Source: Tribonema minus
Taxonomy: Eukaryota > Sar > Xanthophyceae > Tribonematales > Tribonemataceae
Direction of reading: 5' to 3'
DNA: 64,000 nt
NCBI GenBank assembly: GCA_017506865.1
Contig: JAFCMP010000268.1
Span: forward strand, 806,001 to 870,000
Part shown: piece after piece, positions 34,596-46,500 of the stretch
Numbering within the stretch: position 1 is the first letter of the stretch
Layout of the letters: each line of letters begins with the position of its first letter
Translations under genes and position numbers: made by a program
Notes under the pieces: model-generated
Told to the model about the DNA's origin: nothing
The model's database searches: none
Seen by the model: only the letters and a program-made list of their open reading frames with translations

Positions 34596-37500
34596 ATGCC
34601 GGAGGAGCTGGAGACCTGCTCAGTGGCCATTAAACTAGGAGTGAAGGCTCAGCAGCGCACAGTGGGCCTCTGCGCTCGTATCCCATCCCCCAGGGACAGC
34701 GAGGATGACACCGTGTACTGGCGCCTCGTGAGCTACGAGTTTCTGGACAATGAGCAGTTCAGCAATCTGGACAGTTTACTGCTGCAGCTGGGGCCTGCGG
34801 AGGCGTTCGTAGCTGCGGAGCCTGGGAGCAAGGAGGGAAAGCCTAAAGGGGACCTGGCCAAGCTCGTGAACATGCTTGAGAGGCGGCAAATTGAGGTACC
34901 TACATGAAGCTGCTGTCGAGCACAACTTGCTGCTGATGATATGCTATTGCTGATGGGCAATATCTGGTGGTTGATTAAGACTGCACTACTAGATAGTGGT
35001 ATTATATGTACATGAGCAGCGGCTCAGCGATCAATGATCATGGACCATTGTTCCTGGTGTGCTTGTCCCGATCCAAGAATCCTGAAGGCCCGCTAAATGG
35101 CCAAGTTGTTGAAGATCGATACGCTGTACAGACCGACACAGCTATGAGCATGACCATCCCAAATTAAACAGAAACTGCATCTCATGAGCACTACGATGCG
35201 CAACACATCGTACTGTAATCCCCGGCCTCTGGCTAATGTTGGGGACTCAGGCGCCAAACCTCCTCACTTTTCCGCCAGACTGCGTTCATGCCTGCCCCAA
35301 CGTGTCAAAGCCTGCCGTTCCGGGTTGAATGTAGTCAATCACCGTGACTCAGACGCTCTTCATGGCTATCCTACACCACAGCGCTGGTGACCGCACAGCT
35401 GCAGCAGATGCTCAGTGCGCATGTGAGATGCCCACTTCGAGCACCTTCCTGTCAAGGCATCTAACCGACAACACTAACACAGCGTGCATGAGAGGATGCC
35501 CTTTCTTTTGCAAGCAGTCCGTTGGCCATGTGGCCTTGGCGTATGTACACCGATGGTTGGACTGGTGGTGGCCTTACCTCAGATGCGCTCCTCCGGCCGC
35601 GTAGCTGCCAAAGATTAACGTGCAGAAGACGCGCGAAAAAAGGCATAAAGGGACGCAGGTGCCGTGGGCGCAGCGCGTGCCCAGGCCCCGTTTGCTGCCA
35701 ACAGAAGCTCCTGATCAACTTGCTCTACGTGCCTGACCTGGCGGTGCTGTTGTGTGTGATGATGAAGGAAATCTTCTTGTGTGCTGCTGATCTCTTTCGC
35801 CTGCCGCGCTTGGCGTGCAGCTGAAAATGGTCAAGGCGTCGTATTTCATAAGCATGAAACCACCAGACAGCCGCAATCGATCAACTCGCTTCATGTGCTT
35901 GAGCGGGCGGTGACATCCATGCGAGGCCCCTCTTGTTTCTGCTGCTGATGCCCGATGCTACTCGCCGCGCCGCTTGTGCAGCTGAAAATGGTAAAGGCGT
36001 CGTCGTTCAAGGTGGTGCCGGAGGACCTGAGCACGCAGCTGCAGCGGCTGCTGCACAACGGCAGCCTTCTGGCTCAGGTGATGCACCGAAGCGTGCACCT
36101 GCACTACGCTTGTGTCTGCAAGGCATAGACATTAATACTTGTGTGCATGGGATCGTGCTGGCTCAGGTGATTCGCCGGAGCATGCGCTTGCACCAGGCTT
36201 AATTTTCGAAGGCATAGACTCGAATATTTCACACGAATCGTTAGGGCTAGGATTAGGGGTGAACAGCATTCTCACTGCCTATCACGCAGGCCATGTATGT
36301 AATGGCGGCTGCTGCACTTGCAGGTTGTTCGCTCAAGTGAGACACTCAAGCACACGCCTTCAGTCCTGACCTTGAAGGGCACAATAGAACGATTCCACAT
36401 TTATGCATGAGGCATGTATGTACAGAATGAGAGCGTGGCTGTCGTGTCACATATGTATGTACAACATTTATTTACAGTATGAGAGCATGGCTGTCATGTC
36501 ACATATGTATGTACAGCATTGAAAGTGTGGGCTGTCACGTAATTGTCATGTGTGCAAGCTGGGGGCTGCAGCGGCCGTCCCCTCATGTCGACCGCGGTTG
36601 CTGCAAAAGTGCGCGCAGCTGCTGTACGCACATGCAACCTGTTGTCACTCAGCACAGTCTGTGTTTGTAGATGGTTTGGTACACGAGTGCTTGGCATTAG
36701 TTACACTTTGCAATGCGGTGCAAGCGGCAGGCCTCGGTTGTGGGAAGCGCCCACATGCACTTCGTGACAGGCTCAGCAATGATGGAACTGTTTACCTATG
36801 ATGTTGCGCTCTGGCCCGCTGACGAACCTGTAAGCACGCATTTCCCTTTTAGTAATACGGCAGCCTCTGAGCGCTGCTGTGAACTCCGCATGCGCTACCC
36901 AAAGCGAGGTGCAGCGTAAGCGCCTGTTGCCTTTCTAGTCGTCTGCCACAGTTTTGCTATTCAACTGCAGCCTCTGTGCACTGCCCCAAACCTGCCTGTG
37001 CGCTGCTGCAGTTCACGAATGAACTGGAGCGTCCCCTGGCCACGGCCTGCATCGCCGCGCTGCTGAAGGAGCTGGAGCTGGAGAAGGCGGAGGACGGGTC
37101 GTACCGTGTTGTGCAGGGCAGGTATGTATGCTTGTACCATACCCATGCTTTGTGCGCGTAATTCTATATATTGATACTTCTACTATGTATACTTCTACTC
37201 TTTATTTGGGACTACTTCTATAAGGCATACGTAGATAGTGGTGACAAGCTTACATCAAGGACGGGTCGTATCGCGTTGTGCAGGGCAGGTATGTATGCTT
37301 GTAATATATTCATGCTTCAGGCGCGTGATTTCATGAATTAATGTTGTTTATCAGGGACTATAAGATGCATGTAGATATTGATTACAAGCTGACATCAAGG
37401 ATGGGTCGTATCGCGTCATGCAGGGCAGGTATGTATGCTTGTGTCATACTCATGCTGTAGGCGCGTATTGTATAAAGTGATGCGCGTAAATGTATGAACT

Positions 37501-40500
37501 GATGCTTGTGCATCAGGGACTACAAGATACATGTAGATGTTGGTCGCAAGCCATCAATCAATGCTGGCTTTCTCGCGCCTTGAGCAAGATGTGTTGGGCT
37601 GCCGGCTGGAGCTGGCCTACTGAACACGTGAGACCTTTACCATACTGAACACCATGCCTCGAACGTTAAAAAGCTTGCATACCGAAGTCTTTTGCCTACT
37701 GTGGATATGGTGGCACTGTTTGACTCATGGCCAATGACTGCAGCAGCGGCGACCACGGTTATTAGTGAAAGGCACTTGCGGCTAACCATCCCTTGTCACC
37801 TAGAGCTCTACGATCTTTTGATTCGTTTTTCATTCAATGGACAGTGGTACATTCCCATGCGTTGCGCTTCTAACACAGCATGGAGCAGTATGTGGAACGA
37901 GATGGCGCAGCGGCAGCGAAGACGCTCCTGCCGGACTCCGTCGCATTTGATTCATGAGATGCGTTTCCACCGGCAGCAACGTGCATCGTGGCTGCGATAT
38001 TGAGTACATGGTGCTAAAGCACCGCCGCCGCTGCCTGCATTTCTGTTCAAATTGCAGCGTGGAGCAGTGTGTCAAGCTGGACAGCGCAGCGGCCGACGCG
38101 GTGACGCTCGCCCAACCCCCGCCTTCCATTCATTATACTTGCATGACATGACCTTCTACGTATGCATTGTGAGGACATGTTGCTAAAGCGATGCTGCCTC
38201 TGCCTGCATCTCTGTTTCAATGGCAGCCTGGAGCAGTATGTCAAGCTGGACAGCACCGCGGCAGACGCGGTGACGCTCCTCCCGACTTTGTATTTCATTC
38301 GTTGTCGTTGCATGACATGACTTTCCACATGCAGAAACATTCATCATGACTGCGGCACGTGGTGCTGATACGCAACCTCCGCCGCCTGCATCTCTTCTCT
38401 GTTGGCAGCTTGGAGCAGTATGTTATGCTGGACAGCGCAGCAGCAGATGCGGTGACGCTCGCCCGACCCCCGCCTTCCATTCATTATACTTGCATGACAT
38501 GACCTTCTACGTATGCATTGTGAGGACATGTTGCTAAAGCGATGCTGCCGCTGCCTGCGTCTCTGTTTCAATGGCAGCCTGGAGCAGTATGTCAAGCTGG
38601 ACAGCGCCGCGGCAGACGCGGTGACGCTTCTGCCCGACCCCGCCTTTCCCGGCGCCAACGCAAGCATCTACGCGGTGCTGAACCGCTGCAAGACAAAGGT
38701 GCGCCGCTTCAGTTGCAGTACCCGTTAGGATGAGCGTTGCGGGGTAGAGATAATTATAACCCTAACCCTAAGAAGAGGCTCGGCAATGGAGTGAAACACC
38801 TGTCATTCTGCACACACGCCACATCTTCACTGAACGTGCGGCATGCCATGGTTGCAGTGGCTGCCACACCTCATACATACCTGCCCATCTCATCACGAGC
38901 CTCGCTGGCTGCTGAGCACTGCAGATGGGCTCGCGCCTGCTGGAGCGGTGGCTGCGGCAGCCGCTCAGAGACAGGGCTGCGATTGAGGCGCGGCAGGACC
39001 TGGTCGCGGTCTTCATGGGCTCAGCAGCGCTCAGGTGCGTGGCTTGTCACACGTGAAGTTACTGTTGAAGTGGCTGCGGCAGCCGCTCAGAGACAGGGTG
39101 GCGATAGAGACGCGGCAAGACCTGGTTGCGTTCTTCATGGGCTCAGCACCGCTCAGGTGTGTGGCCAGTCACATGTGAAGTTGTTGTTGGAGTGACACAT
39201 GGTAGTCCAGTGCGCTGGCTCAGCAGCGCCCCGATGCGTGCACCACTTGTGTGCGGTACAGAAGTTGCAGCACCACGCAGCTAACTAGGCTCAGCAATCC
39301 TCAGGCACGCAGTACTTGTTGCAGCGATGGCAGCGCTCTGGTGCGTGCACTTCTACTAGAAGGAAGTGTCAGTCATTCTCAGCTCAGATGGCTCGGCACC
39401 GCTCAGGCGTGCATATTTTATTGCAGCGATCCTCAGCTGTGAAGGCGCGACGGGGCCTGGTAGGGGGTGCTCATGAGCTCAACAGCGCTCCGGTGTGTGC
39501 CTTGCCGAATGTTTAGTTGCAGTACCGCTCCGCTCAAGAGGGCGGTGCTGCTGCGCTCAGAAATGCTGAAGTGCGGTTGCCCGTCGTCCATGGGTGGATG
39601 CAGCAGTGCTCAACTCCCACTTGTGTGCCTTTCATGTAGCGAGACAACCCGGCAAATGAGATAGAGTGTTCAGCTACTTTGGTGGCACAGAACGGATCAC
39701 ACCCTCAACAAGCAGCCACCAGAGTGAAGCACTCAAGACTACCGGTCAATGTCAGCTTCACATTATATATGTGGTAACTGCACAAGGCAACGAACAGACG
39801 CTCACTGACACACACAGCAGATGTCATCATGCTTGGCACCTATGCACCGCGAAACTCACAACTGCTGCAGTTGCTGCAAACCACGCGTTCTTCCCCTCCG
39901 GCCGGCATGTGTTCCGCCATATGCGCCTTCCAATGCTGTGCGTTCGCTATTGCGCAGTATTCTGCAAGGGCGCAACCAGCTTCGACTTCAACGTTTCATT
40001 GAAGTTTTTGTGCCAATTCTGTCGGGCGGTCCGTTGACCCCCACACTGACCCTAACCCTAACCCTTGCATTATACTTCTAGATCTCAGCTGCTGACAGCG
40101 CTCGTTGCCTTGCCCTTTACTCTGCAACAGATCTGCACTTCAAGATGGCCCCCTACGCAAGAGCCCCGACATGGAGGCCCTGCAAGCGCGGCTCAGGCAC
40201 CGGGTGAGGGCTAGGGTTAGGGTTAGGGATTGGATTAGGTCATTTGCTAGGGTCAGGGTCATGGTTAGGGTTAGGGTTACGGTTGGGGTTACGACTACGG
40301 CCGCTTCTGCAGCTGATGGGCTAGGGTTAGGGTTAGGGTTGGGCCAGGGTTGTTTTGCAGTGCGGCGTGTACAGGGTGGTTCAGCGGGCTTCGAAGCGCG
40401 CACTTCTGTGTGTGCACCACACCTGCAGCATGTGCTGAGCGCTGCTATGTACTCTGAGCACTGCCACAAACTGTCTCAGGGCTCGTCATGCTGCGGCGAG

Positions 40501-43500
40501 TGCTGCATGGGACTAGTCATGCACGGCGGTGCTCTCCTCCTGTCGCTTGCTGCCGCAGCGTGCGGGCGCTTCACGCTACAGTCGCAGCGCCTTTGTGCAC
40601 ATCCAGTACCTCTTGTGCTGTTGCCGCCGTTTCTACACGCAGGCTGTGGCGTGGCGTCTCGATGGAACATCAGTAATAAGTGGCACAAGTACAGCCTGAC
40701 CCGTTTCAACTGCCTTGCTCGCTGTCAATGAAAATCAGTCGTACAATCGGTACTGTTGCATTCTCTGACGTTCTGTAACTGTGACTTTCTGTAACTGCCC
40801 TGCTCGCTGCCTCAGCGCGCCGGGCTCACGGAGGTCTTCAAGGTATACCTATTTGCGCGCTGCATACCTACCTTCACGGACGTGCTGCGCGACTCCAGCA
40901 GCGGCATCAGCGACGAGGAGGCGACTCTCCTAGAGGAGAAGTTCGCCGGCAAGTTCCACAGTCTCAGCCACAGGGTGAGTTTTGTCGTGGTTGATGCGCT
41001 TTTGCGGAGCCTACGCGTTAGGGGTATGCTGGGGTAGGTATAGTCTGATGCAATACATACCCACCCCTAAGGAGGTGCTGCGTGACTTCAGCAGCGGCTT
41101 CAGTGCCGACGGTGGTGACTTTGCCGGGGAGAAGTTATTGGCAAGCTCAACTGTCTGAGCCAGCGTGTGAGCCTGTGATTTTTATGTGTTTTTGCAGGGC
41201 CAGCATTGCGCGCAGGTCGCCACTAAGGGCGGTAGGTATGGTACGATGCAGTACATACCAATATTGCCATGGTCTCTACTTCCAGGGACCCGCACAGCGT
41301 TGTCAGCGATGCCAAAGCAGCGCAACTGGGCTGTACTCAGAAGTACAATTGTGTGCATCCAGCCAGAGGGTCAGGCATGGGATATGTACATTGTCATGCA
41401 AACATACCGATCCTTGTTTGTCAGGCGCTGCGCAAATACATAGCCCCGTCAAACAATTTCACAGCAGCAAAGCCCGAAGAACAGACGCTGGCCACTGAAT
41501 TCCGCGTTTCTAACCAGCGGCTAAGGCTCGCGTTTGAGTGCATGGCTGTGCACTGGCGCCAGGGGACTAGCCTCTGTTGTAGGGTCCAGGGTAGGTATGG
41601 TCGGCTTAACATATACAGTACCTACTTTTGCAGAGGCGTTGGGCGTGACCCTGGCAGCGCCGGCCGGCGGTCGCCAATTTGCTGCGCGAGGACACCCCAA
41701 AGTCAGGTAGATACATTGGCCGGAGCTTACTTACATTTGGCGCTGGCGTGGCGCCTGCGCTGTGCTTGACGGTGCAGCCCTTTGGTATAGTACTCAACGA
41801 GCATCTGCAACGCTCTTGGCGATGTGAGCTTCCGCTGCGCTCGTCTGACAGTAGGCGCGCCATGCGCTGGTTTGCAGGGCCCGGAGGGCATTCTTGTGTA
41901 CTGGGCAGGTACGTATTGAAGTATAAGTCAGGCTGGCGCGACGCACGCACTGTGTAAAGGGCGAAGCCGGCAAGCTTGGCGGCCTCGGCGAACATGACAC
42001 TTCATTGCCTGCCCGCATTTTGGCTAAAATGATCAGAATGGTTCAGCAACTCTTACCATGTGTAGCATGTGCGTTATCATGTCTGGCGAGTGTGTCAATT
42101 CACCGGGTGGACAAGGCATTCACTATGCATGTGTGTGAGACATGACCCTGCACACACTGCGTGCGCGTGCTGCCGCAGTTTGAGCGGTTCCAGGAACTGG
42201 TGGAGAACGTTCTTGACCTGGAACGGCTGCCTGACCTCAGCATCAATCCCACGTACAGCCCAGAGCTGGCGGAGTTAAAGGAGCTCATGGACGAGGTAAC
42301 CCTAGACCTATTTACCACGCTGTCACCACTGTCGCTGTAGTCTGAACTGCTCAAAGAAGCATGTCACATGGTGTGTTGGCATCAGTGACAGGCTTGACTC
42401 TTGCGTAATTGGCACCCTTTCCATGCATGTCAATCTGCTGTTTTGATTAAGCGCAATCATGTTCCTGCAAATGTTGTACTCTGCTGCGTGAAGCTGCAAT
42501 GCGTGCCATCACCGGGCGAGGATGAACGAGGCTGTCAGTATAGTGCACCCAGCGTTTGTGGTACAACATGTATGCAGGGATCAGCGTGTTTGCTGCATCG
42601 CTGTTGGGGGCAAGGTTACGGTTAATGATCGTGAAGCAGGGGTAGGGGTAGGCGGGTACGTAGGCATGGCTGCCTAACTGCACAGGACTTGAGTGGACTG
42701 AACGCTCTCATACGCATGAGTCATGAGTCATGAGGTGTCAGTCTTTATCAGAACACTGCCACCAGGACACCGGCTACTGCCTTTGGTCTTGTAGCCCGCG
42801 GCATGTCGATTCAGACTTTTCTTCATGCTTCCGTGCGGGTGTGCACGCGCCTTATCTGCAGGTGAAAGCTGAGGTGGACGAGATATATCTGGATGCGCGT
42901 GACGGCTGGTGCGACTTTGACAAGGTGACTCTCCACTTTCTACTGTTTAGGAACTTGGACAAGGTGACTCTCCGCTTTCTACTGTTAGAACTTCGACAAG
43001 GTGACTCGCATTGTCTGCTAATTGGGGATTTCATTACAAGCACGGTTATGTGTGGCACGTGAATCCAGGATTGCTTCAGCATCGCATGCCATTAACATGT
43101 TAGTTACTGCAAATACCGCTTCAGGGTATTGTGTTCACCGGTACCCTTCTGGCTGGGTGATTGACTTCGGCATTGCCTTGCGTAGTACTGGTACTGGTAC
43201 TGTGCGTGCACGCGCCTGCTTGTGTACCAAACACTAGCTTGTGCTTGCTTTTGTAAACCCTGTTTGTACTCTTGTGTACCCGCTTCAAGTGCTCAGCACC
43301 AGCGTCAGCGTCGGCAGGCACCTGCCGCGTGGACAAATATATCTGCAGCAGCCCATTCCACAAGCTCAATTGCTTCCTGCAGCGAGCGTGTGTCGCCAGG
43401 CATTGTTCTTGCGATTGATTGCTGCCCCCTGCAAGCGTGTGTGGCCAGGCAATGCTCATGCGACTGTTTCCCCTGCACTCTGGCTGTTGGCCTGTTGACT

Positions 43501-46500
43501 GTGTGACAGGACAAGTGCCTGCTGGAGCCCGACAAGCAGCGCGGCTTTGTGCTCAGGCTCACCAAGGTATGCTGTTTTTGTTGTTGTTTGTCCTTGTTTT
43601 TGCTCAAATGTATGTTCTAGTTGTTCTCTGAAATGAGGACTGGTGCTACATGATGCTGGCAGTTGAATATTCAACTGATGAAGTTGTAGCAGAAGTGGCC
43701 CTATGAAAGAGCATCGTTCCACAGTATGCGGGTACGCAATCGATTGCTTGCCTTTGCTCGCGTGCCCACATGCGTTCGCACCACGCAGCAGCGACCTGCC
43801 ACCAATGCACGGCCCCCTTGTGCACAGCAGACAGACCCCTCCTTGCCAGGGGCTTGACCACTGCTGCTAGTGACCTCAATGCCGCCCCTCTTGTCCAACC
43901 CTAATTCAAACCTAGAACCCACTTCAAGTTGAAGTGCAGTGGTGGATACTGACACCGGCGACGTCACTGCACCTCGCCCACTTGAGATTCCATTAAACTG
44001 CAGTATGATGAAGCATGTGCATGGGCAATTCGCGAGAAGATTTGAAGCGCCCACCTGCCGCGTTGCTGGCTGCAGCACTAGACTGCCGCTGCTGACTAGA
44101 TTTGCTCACTCTCCCTGACAACAATGTGCGGGGAACCTAGAGGAGGGTATTTGCGCCTCGCTTACTGCAGTGCTCAGCTGCAGTTACTCACCAGTGTTTG
44201 TCCACCCTCCCTGCCAGCATGCGGAAACCTTGAAGGAGGGCATGTATGCACGCGATTCCCGCGTTGCTCAATGCAAGGAAACCTAGAGGAGGGTATGTAC
44301 GTGCCCGTGGCTTACTGCAGTGCTCAGCTGCAGTTGCTCACAAAAAACATATCTGACCCACTGCCCACTGATGCTGCGCAGGCAAACCTCGAGAAGGACC
44401 TGAAGAACCGCAATTCGCGTGCTGAGACCATCAGCGTGCTCAAGAACGGCGTGCACTTCACCACGCCGCAGCTGAGGGACGCGGGCAAGCGCTACATCGC
44501 TCTCAAGGTGCGTACGTGCTTCGTGTACTTCTTGGAGTACTTGTTGTACTTCAAGTATTCCGTGCACTGGTTGAAGTATGGGAGTTCTTGATGATTCGGT
44601 GTTGCGGAACTCCGCCGTTGACTGTCCCTGTTTCTCGTGAAGCAGGAGGGACCGGCTGCCTCAAACATGTACATGCCGGTGCCAAAGCACAAGAGGGTAG
44701 GGGTAGGACGAGGATCAGTAGGAAGGTTAGGTTTAGGGTCAGGGGTAGGGTGGGTGTCAACGTCAGTATGTGTTTCCAGAGTCCGAACGATGCCACACTC
44801 AGTGAGCACTGCTGTCATTCGCACGAGAACTACTGGGGGTCGGGCTTAGCACCAACCAAATACTTTAGAAGAAATGTGTTTTTGTTCATTATAGTATGAG
44901 CGATGCCACTCTAAAGTATTACCAAGTAAGGTGCTTGTGTGTGATAATCTGAGCGATGCCGTGCCGACAGAGCGCTGACGCCCCTCCATGCGCACGCGCT
45001 GCGCAGCAAGAGTACGAGAAGCAGCAAGAGGAGCTGGTCGGCAAGGCCGTGGCTACTGCTGCTACCTACCTACCCCTGATGCGACACTGACTGAGCACTG
45101 TTGTCAATTGCTTGAGAAGACGTGAAATTTGCTTAGAATGAGATTTTGATTAGAATGTCATCTCAATACGGTGTTTTCTTGTTATGATCTAATGCCACGC
45201 TGCCGCCGCTCTGCATGCGCACCGCGCAGCAAGAGTACGAGAAGCAGCAAGAAGAGCTGGTCGGCAAGGCTGTGGAGACCGCGGCTACCTACCTACCCCT
45301 GATGGAGTCGGCCTGCAACGTCGTGGCAGAGCTCGACGTCCTGGTCGCGCTCGCGCACACGGCGGCCATGGCCCCGGAGCAGTACGTGCGGCCGAAGCTG
45401 CTCGATGCGGTGAGTATAATGCCCTTTGTTCAAAACATTAAAACAAAACATTTTGAAGAACTACTTATGTTACACTACATCTGCTGCTGTATTGCGCTGA
45501 CGAAGTGTATGGAGCCTTGCACGTTGAAGCTTTGCATCTTCAGGGAGTTGGTGCGGCATGTTGTGCTGTTGCCGTATGCACTTCGTGATATGCTCAGAAG
45601 CTGCATGTCCTGAAGCTTTGCATAGTTCAGGAGCAAGCAATATTGGCGAGGATACCTTTACGTCATGAAAAGTGACTGCAGGTTCATCTGTTAGGAACAC
45701 TTGTAGAGAAGAGGAGTCACCCAACGAGGCCAGCCTGCTACTTGGTCAGGTAGCGGAGCTGTATCTTTTTATTGCGTGCGCACTTGCCTCCGTCACCATG
45801 TCTCACCATCATCTTCATTTCTGTCATGTATAAGTGTCCGGTTTGTTGAACATTTTCAAGGGGCAGAACAGCACTCAAATCGCAGACGCTTCAACCGTCA
45901 CAACTACTGCGTTTCTACTTAAGGAGCACATGCCTTCTCCACTGAGCCGGCCCACTGATCATCAGCCTCTGGCTCTCAAATCATCGCGTGCTTCCTGCTC
46001 AGCATGCACACATCGTGCCGCTTGACTAGCCATTGCGAGTGCGAATGCTGTGTCAGTTGCTGCGTGTCCCATTCACGCCTCGAAATTGCGGAATATTCAG
46101 TACGCTTGTAGCATATATGTGCATACTGACTGAGCGCTGCTGCGGTGCATGCGTGTGCAATGCTTTCATCACCGATTGCGGTCTATGCGGTGCGCGCGTA
46201 GCGCATGTATGTACACCGACTGAGCGCTGCTGCGGTGCACGCTTGCGCACTGCTTCCATCGCCGATTGCAGTATATTCGGTGCACGCATAGCGTACGTAT
46301 GCATGTATATATATATATGCATATATATATGTACTGACTGAGCGCTGCTGCAATGCATATGCTTGTGCAGGGGTCCGGCGTGCTGGACGTTCAGGGCGCT
46401 CGCCACCCGTGCCTCGAGGTCAGTGCTCATCAGGCTGACTGCGTGCGGAACTTGAAGTGCAGCCCAGCCCTAGTGTGTCAGCTGATTTACTGCAGCGGCA

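Noticed and set aside
37692..38003. Open frame of 103 codons as a gene
   Set aside because: It is repeat R joined to a copy of the MSH2 exon 4 region, inside an MSH2 intron.
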